Part shown: piece after piece, positions 8,797-11,161 of the stretch
How the letters are laid out: the number at the start of each line of letters is the position of its first letter
Position numbering within the stretch: position 1 is the stretch's first letter
Source: Ruminococcus flavefaciens
Lineage (GTDB): Bacteria; Bacillota; Clostridia; Oscillospirales; Ruminococcaceae
Length of the DNA stretch: 11,161 nt
Assembly: GCA_902792495.1 (NCBI GenBank)
Contig: CADBAC010000014.1
Span: forward strand, 1-11,161
Direction: 5' to 3'
Position numbers and translations under genes: made by a program
Notes under the pieces: model-generated
What the model was told of the DNA's origin: nothing
Database searches by the model: none
What the model saw: only the letters and a program-made list of their open reading frames with translations

Positions 8797-8832
8797 TAGA
8801 AAAACGGAGACAGCCTGCGGCCAAATCTCCGT
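8797..8832 (-). terminator. Intrinsic-terminator-like hairpin in the atp leader
   Basis: In minus-strand RNA, ACGGAGA (8832-8826) pairs perfectly with TCTCCGT (8810-8804). An inner GCC/GGC helix is possible in the 15-base loop, and the stem runs straight into UUUUUCU. It lies about 65 bases after the predicted atp start site and 24 bases before the atpB start codon, so it would act inside the atp leader. It could also stop read-through from the upstream genes. On the plus strand no T-tract follows. I see no obvious competing antiterminator stem. A 9-base complement (ATAAAATAG 8871-8863 with CTATTTTAT 8799-8791) would enclose the hairpin rather than compete with it. Confidence 0.65.
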
Positions 8833-8901
8833 GGATCCAGTCAGAATAGCGGTTTATTTATACTATTTTATGACCGTCGGACATCTCGTCCATACCTTTA
8901 T

Positions 8902-8930
8902 ATAATATAACAAAATGGGTATATTGTCAA
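8902..8930 (-). promoter_or_regulatory. Sigma-A-type promoter of the atp operon
   Basis: On the minus strand a perfect TTGACA (8930-8925), a spacer of 17 bases and TATTAT (8907-8902, one change from TATAAT). The expected start is near 8895, giving a leader of about 120 nt before atpB. The leader starts with a small hairpin (GGAC 8891-8888 with GTCC 8882-8879). This is one of the two strongest promoters in the window, as expected for an ATP synthase operon. Confidence 0.88.
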
Positions 8931-8936
8931 GTGTTT

Positions 8937-9000
8937 GCGGAAAAATTCACAAATTTCCGCCATGCTTTTACAGCATATTGCCATATATGTATCAAGTGGC
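8937..9000 (-). other. Cluster of inverted repeats upstream of the atp promoter
   Basis: Three inverted repeats lie in tandem between the coiled-coil gene and the atp -35 box: GCGGAAA 8937-8943 with TTTCCGC 8954-8960 (7-base stem), ATGCT 8962-8966 with AGCAT 8972-8976, and TGCCA/TGGCA near 8979-9000. None is followed by a U-tract on the minus strand, so they are not classical terminators. The first ends 7 bases from the -35 box and could be an operator, or the set may mark the 3' end of the upstream transcript. The function is not determined. Confidence 0.35.
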
Positions 9001-9001
9001 A

Positions 9002-9379
9002 TTATTCTGCGTTTTCAGCAGTTTCCTCAGCCTCGCTTTTTTCGGTTTCGCCTGCGGCGCTGAGAGTCTTTATAGCGTTATCCAGACGCTCTATGGAAGA
9101 TGTGTTCAGCTTGGAAGAAAGCCTTACACGGTCAAGGTCACGCTTGAAAGCAGCAAGTTCACTTGCTATCTTCCGCATTATGTCCTTATTCTGTACCTCC
9201 TTGTCCTCAAGGGCGCATACTCTCTTGATAAGGTCGTTGACATTGGCAGCAAGGGCTTCGTTGGCGGAATTCTGCCTTTCACCGAAATCCATAAGCTTTT
9301 CCGCAGCCTTCAGAGTACCTATTTTCTCATGGCCTGTAAAGGTCAGCATTTTCTCATTTGTAAGTCTTATATCAGACAT
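9002..9379 (-). CDS. Small coiled-coil protein of unknown function
   Basis: I do not recognise a family. The protein has 125 residues from the ATG at 9379. An in-frame GTG at 9388 overlaps the ribosome binding site itself and is rejected, while AAAGGAG (9394-9388) is 8 bases from the ATG. There is no signal peptide or membrane helix. Residues about 15-35 are mixed, then about 35-108 form a Leu/Ala/Glu/Lys-rich helix with probable heptads (NEALAANVNDLIKRVCALED; KIASELAAFKRDLDRVRLSSK). The last 15 or so residues are very acidic (EKSEAEETAENAE). It starts 5 bases after the stop of the reductase gene, whose last codons hold its ribosome binding site, so it is in the same transcript and may serve cell-surface glycan assembly. 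That is a guess from position only. Confidence 0.8.
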   Translation of the reverse strand: MSDIRLTNEKMLTFTGHEKIGTLKAAEKLMDFGERQNSANEALAANVNDLIKRVCALEDKEVQNKDIMRKIASELAAFKRDLDRVRLSSKLNTSSIERLDNAIKTLSAAGETEKSEAEETAENAE

Positions 9380-9384
9380 ATTGC

Positions 9385-10326
9385 TCACTCCTTTATCTTT
9401 GTTCTCCAGTAGTCAAGGGTATCCTTAATGGTATCTTCAACGGTTATTTCCGCTTTCCAGCCCGTATCTGCGTATATCTTTGAAACATCGGGCTCTATTA
9501 CGGGGATATCCGAGGCACGCATACGTTTTTCGTCACGGCAAACTGTTATATTAGTTTTTGCATAACTGATTATCGTATCAAGAATATACTGTATCTTCAC
9601 AGCCCTGCCCCGTCCCACATTGTAGACCTGACCGCTTCTGCCCTTTTCACCGAGAAGGCGGTAAGCTCTCACAACGTCACGGACATCGGTGAAATCACGC
9701 ATAGCTTCGAGATTTCCCACAGATATGACGGGTTCTCTCATGCCTTTTTCTATTTCGGCTGCCTGTTTGCAGAAATCCGAGATAACGAATATCTCCGCCT
9801 GTGCAGGTCCCGAATGATTGAAGGCCCTGACCATGACAATGTCCATTTTGTACGCTCTTGCGTATATTTCGCCAAGCATACCCTGACAGGCTTTTGTAGC
9901 CGCATAGATATTGCCGGGGCGCAGTACCTCGTCCTCACTGAGAGGACAGGCATCCTGACGTATAAAGCCGTATTCCTCGCCCGAGCCGATGAGCACAAGG
10001 CGCATATCCTTCTTTACCGCATCACGGGCGGCTTCGAGGACATTTATCGTGCCGATAACATTCACCTCTGCGGTAAGCTGAGGCTTTTTCCATGAAAGCG
10101 CCACTGAACTCTGAGCGGCGAGATGATACACGATATCAGGCTGTATCTCGTCAAATACCGCCCTTACGCTGTCAGCATCGAGAATATCGAGAGTATGAAC
10201 GTTACACTCTCCCTCAGTCTTTTCAGACGGCAGACAGGTAGCATGAACTTCCCATCCTGCCGAAGCAAGCTCCTTTACGAGATAACCTCCAACAAAGCCT
10301 GCCGCACCTATGATAAGAGCCTTCAT
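9385..10326 (-). CDS. rmd: GDP-4-dehydro-6-deoxy-D-mannose reductase-like SDR enzyme
   Basis: Probable NAD(P)H-dependent reductase making GDP-D-rhamnose from GDP-4-keto-6-deoxy-mannose, a sugar donor for surface glycans. The 313 residues show an extended short-chain dehydrogenase: GAAGFVG (7-13) for nucleotide binding, HLAAQSSV (68-75), catalytic Ser115 in IGSGEEYG, YAATK with Tyr141 and Lys145, then VRAFNHSGPAQ (166-176) and VGNLEAMRDFTDVRDVVRAY (203-222). The later parts, including MRASDIPVIEPD, closely follow the Rmd pattern. A related sugar-nucleotide epimerase or dehydratase is the main alternative. The ATG overlaps the stop of the glycosyltransferase gene (ATGA), with GGAGG 9 bases upstream, so the two are translationally coupled. 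The partner GDP-mannose 4,6-dehydratase is not in the window. Confidence 0.82.
   Translation of the reverse strand: MKALIIGAAGFVGGYLVKELASAGWEVHATCLPSEKTEGECNVHTLDILDADSVRAVFDEIQPDIVYHLAAQSSVALSWKKPQLTAEVNVIGTINVLEAARDAVKKDMRLVLIGSGEEYGFIRQDACPLSEDEVLRPGNIYAATKACQGMLGEIYARAYKMDIVMVRAFNHSGPAQAEIFVISDFCKQAAEIEKGMREPVISVGNLEAMRDFTDVRDVVRAYRLLGEKGRSGQVYNVGRGRAVKIQYILDTIISYAKTNITVCRDEKRMRASDIPVIEPDVSKIYADTGWKAEITVEDTIKDTLDYWRTKIKE
9388..9394 (-). promoter_or_regulatory. Ribosome binding site of the coiled-coil gene, inside the reductase gene
   Basis: AAAGGAG on the minus strand forms the last sense codons of the reductase gene just before its TGA. It lies 8 bases from the ATG at 9379 and sets that start. 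Confidence 0.75.
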
Positions 10327-11161
10327 ACCTCCGCTCCTCCTTTCAGCACCTCATACAGCCGCCTGATAACGGCCTCCTCGCAGAAATGCTCCATTACACG
10401 TTCTTTAGCGGCATTTCCGAATCTCTCACGCATATCCCTGTCTGACGCAAGACGTATCATCGCCTTAGCCAGTGCCTTCGGGTCATCGGGAGCAACAGTC
10501 AGTCCTGTTTCGCCGTGAATGCTCACATAAGGCACTCCCGAAGGAAGAGCAGTATTTATAACGGGCTTGCCGTATATCATCGCTTCAAGCTGAACGATAC
10601 CGAACGCCTCGCTCTTCACAACGGATGGCAGTACGAATATATCACAGTCGGCATAAGCCTGTTTAAGCTGTTCATCGGGGAGGAATCCCAGAAAATGCAC
10701 CTTATCCGCAATGCCGTACCTTTCAGCCATAGCCTCCAGCTTTTCACGGAGTTCACCTGTGCCTGCGATAAACAGTTCCATTTTCAGCCTGCTTTTCGAC
10801 GCATAGCGGAAAGCTTTCAGCAGTACCTCCACGCCTTTGTAGTAGACAAGTCTGCCTGTGAAAAACACCTTTACGCTTTCGCTGTCGGTGCATTTTTCGG
10901 TCAGGAAGGGAGCTTTCTCAATATCCAGATATTCCTCGGGAGTTATACCGTAGGGCACTATCCTGCACTTTTCCGCAAATTCGGGCAGATAGTCCGAGCC
11001 CTTTACGTGTCCCTCAGTAGCCACAGCCACAGCATCCGCACGTTTCAGCAGATAGCGCATAAATGGCTTGTACACCAGCATAAGCTTTTTCTGCTTGACG
11101 ATATCGCTGTGCCATGATACCACCACTCTGCCTCGGAATCCCGAAAGCATAAGTGCAAGGT
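10323..11161 (-). CDS. GT4-family glycosyltransferase, C-terminal part (cut by window edge)
   Basis: A GT-B-fold retaining glycosyltransferase that transfers a sugar from a nucleotide donor, probably a mannosyl- or rhamnosyltransferase in surface polysaccharide synthesis. The frame is open to the right edge (Leu-Ala-Leu precede the Met at 11150), and the family is usually 360-380 residues, so about 90-100 N-terminal residues are missing. That Met is therefore not the start. Numbering from it: SWHSD (12-16, acceptor side), VPYGI (65-69), the donor-domain start FFTGRLVYYKGVEVLLKAF (96-114), and the EX7E motif EAFGIVQLE (181-189) followed by GKPVI. The C-terminus overlaps the rmd-like gene by 4 bases. 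GDP-sugar specificity is inferred from that neighbour, not from the sequence. Confidence 0.88.
   Translation of the reverse strand, partial: LALMLSGFRGRVVVSWHSDIVKQKKLMLVYKPFMRYLLKRADAVAVATEGHVKGSDYLPEFAEKCRIVPYGITPEEYLDIEKAPFLTEKCTDSESVKVFFTGRLVYYKGVEVLLKAFRYASKSRLKMELFIAGTGELREKLEAMAERYGIADKVHFLGFLPDEQLKQAYADCDIFVLPSVVKSEAFGIVQLEAMIYGKPVINTALPSGVPYVSIHGETGLTVAPDDPKALAKAMIRLASDRDMRERFGNAAKERVMEHFCEEAVIRRLYEVLKGGAEV

Noticed and set aside
8861..8893. Leader peptide of 11 codons (ATG GAC GAG ... TAA) in the atp leader
   Set aside because: Its ATG would lie only about 2 bases after the predicted start site, with no room for a ribosome binding site, and the internal ATG has only a weak AAGG. 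Attenuation by translation of this peptide is not supported.
9380..9388. GTG start at 9388 for the coiled-coil gene
   Set aside because: It overlaps the AAAGGAG ribosome binding site itself, so ribosomes placed there would start at the ATG at 9379.
8915..9428. Two plus-strand open frames of 165 codons opposite the coiled-coil gene
   Set aside because: They overlap each other and run through the atp promoter and an annotated gene. The predicted proteins look like low-quality Ser/Leu/Phe-rich shadows, and there is no ribosome binding site that I can defend.

Overview
The window looks like a low-to-mid-GC anaerobic Firmicute. A Ruminococcus-like member of the Oscillospiraceae/Clostridia is my best guess. 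The basis is strong GGAGG-type ribosome binding sites, consensus sigma-A promoters, an adjacent secD-secF pair, Clostridia-like F-type ATPase subunits, and short palindromic intergenic repeats starting TGTAGGG. The genus is inferred, not proven. Every gene I can support lies on the minus strand, so transcription runs from high to low coordinates.

Right end (11161 to 9002): the tail of a nucleotide-sugar/glycan cluster. It holds a 5'-cut GT4-type glycosyltransferase, a GDP-4-dehydro-6-deoxymannose reductase-like SDR enzyme (rmd-like) that overlaps it by 4 bases, and a small coiled-coil protein of unknown function translated from a ribosome binding site inside the end of the reductase gene.

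Middle (about 8930 to 2040): a complete F-type ATP synthase operon in the order atpB, atpE, atpE, atpF, atpH-atpA, atpG, atpD, atpC, without atpI. It starts from a near-perfect promoter (TTGACA, 17 bases, TATTAT) and has a leader of about 120 nt containing an intrinsic-terminator-like hairpin just before atpB. Three things stand out. The delta and alpha subunits are encoded as one 676-residue in-frame fusion. The c subunit is encoded by two tandem genes with identical proteins. A 164-base gap between atpG and atpD carries three palindromic elements, with a related element just after atpC. The ion-binding residues of subunit c look proton-type rather than sodium-type.

Left end (1926 to 1): a second strong promoter (TTGACT, 17 bases, TACAAT) drives secD, followed with a 4-base overlap by secF, which runs off the left edge. 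These encode membrane subunits that use the ion gradient to help the Sec system, so the ATPase and its neighbour both work with the membrane ion gradient. I infer no closer functional link.

No gene-free stretch exceeds 300 bases. The longest are 8773-9001 and 1818-2039, both described below. I saw no tRNA, rRNA, CRISPR array or insertion sequence.
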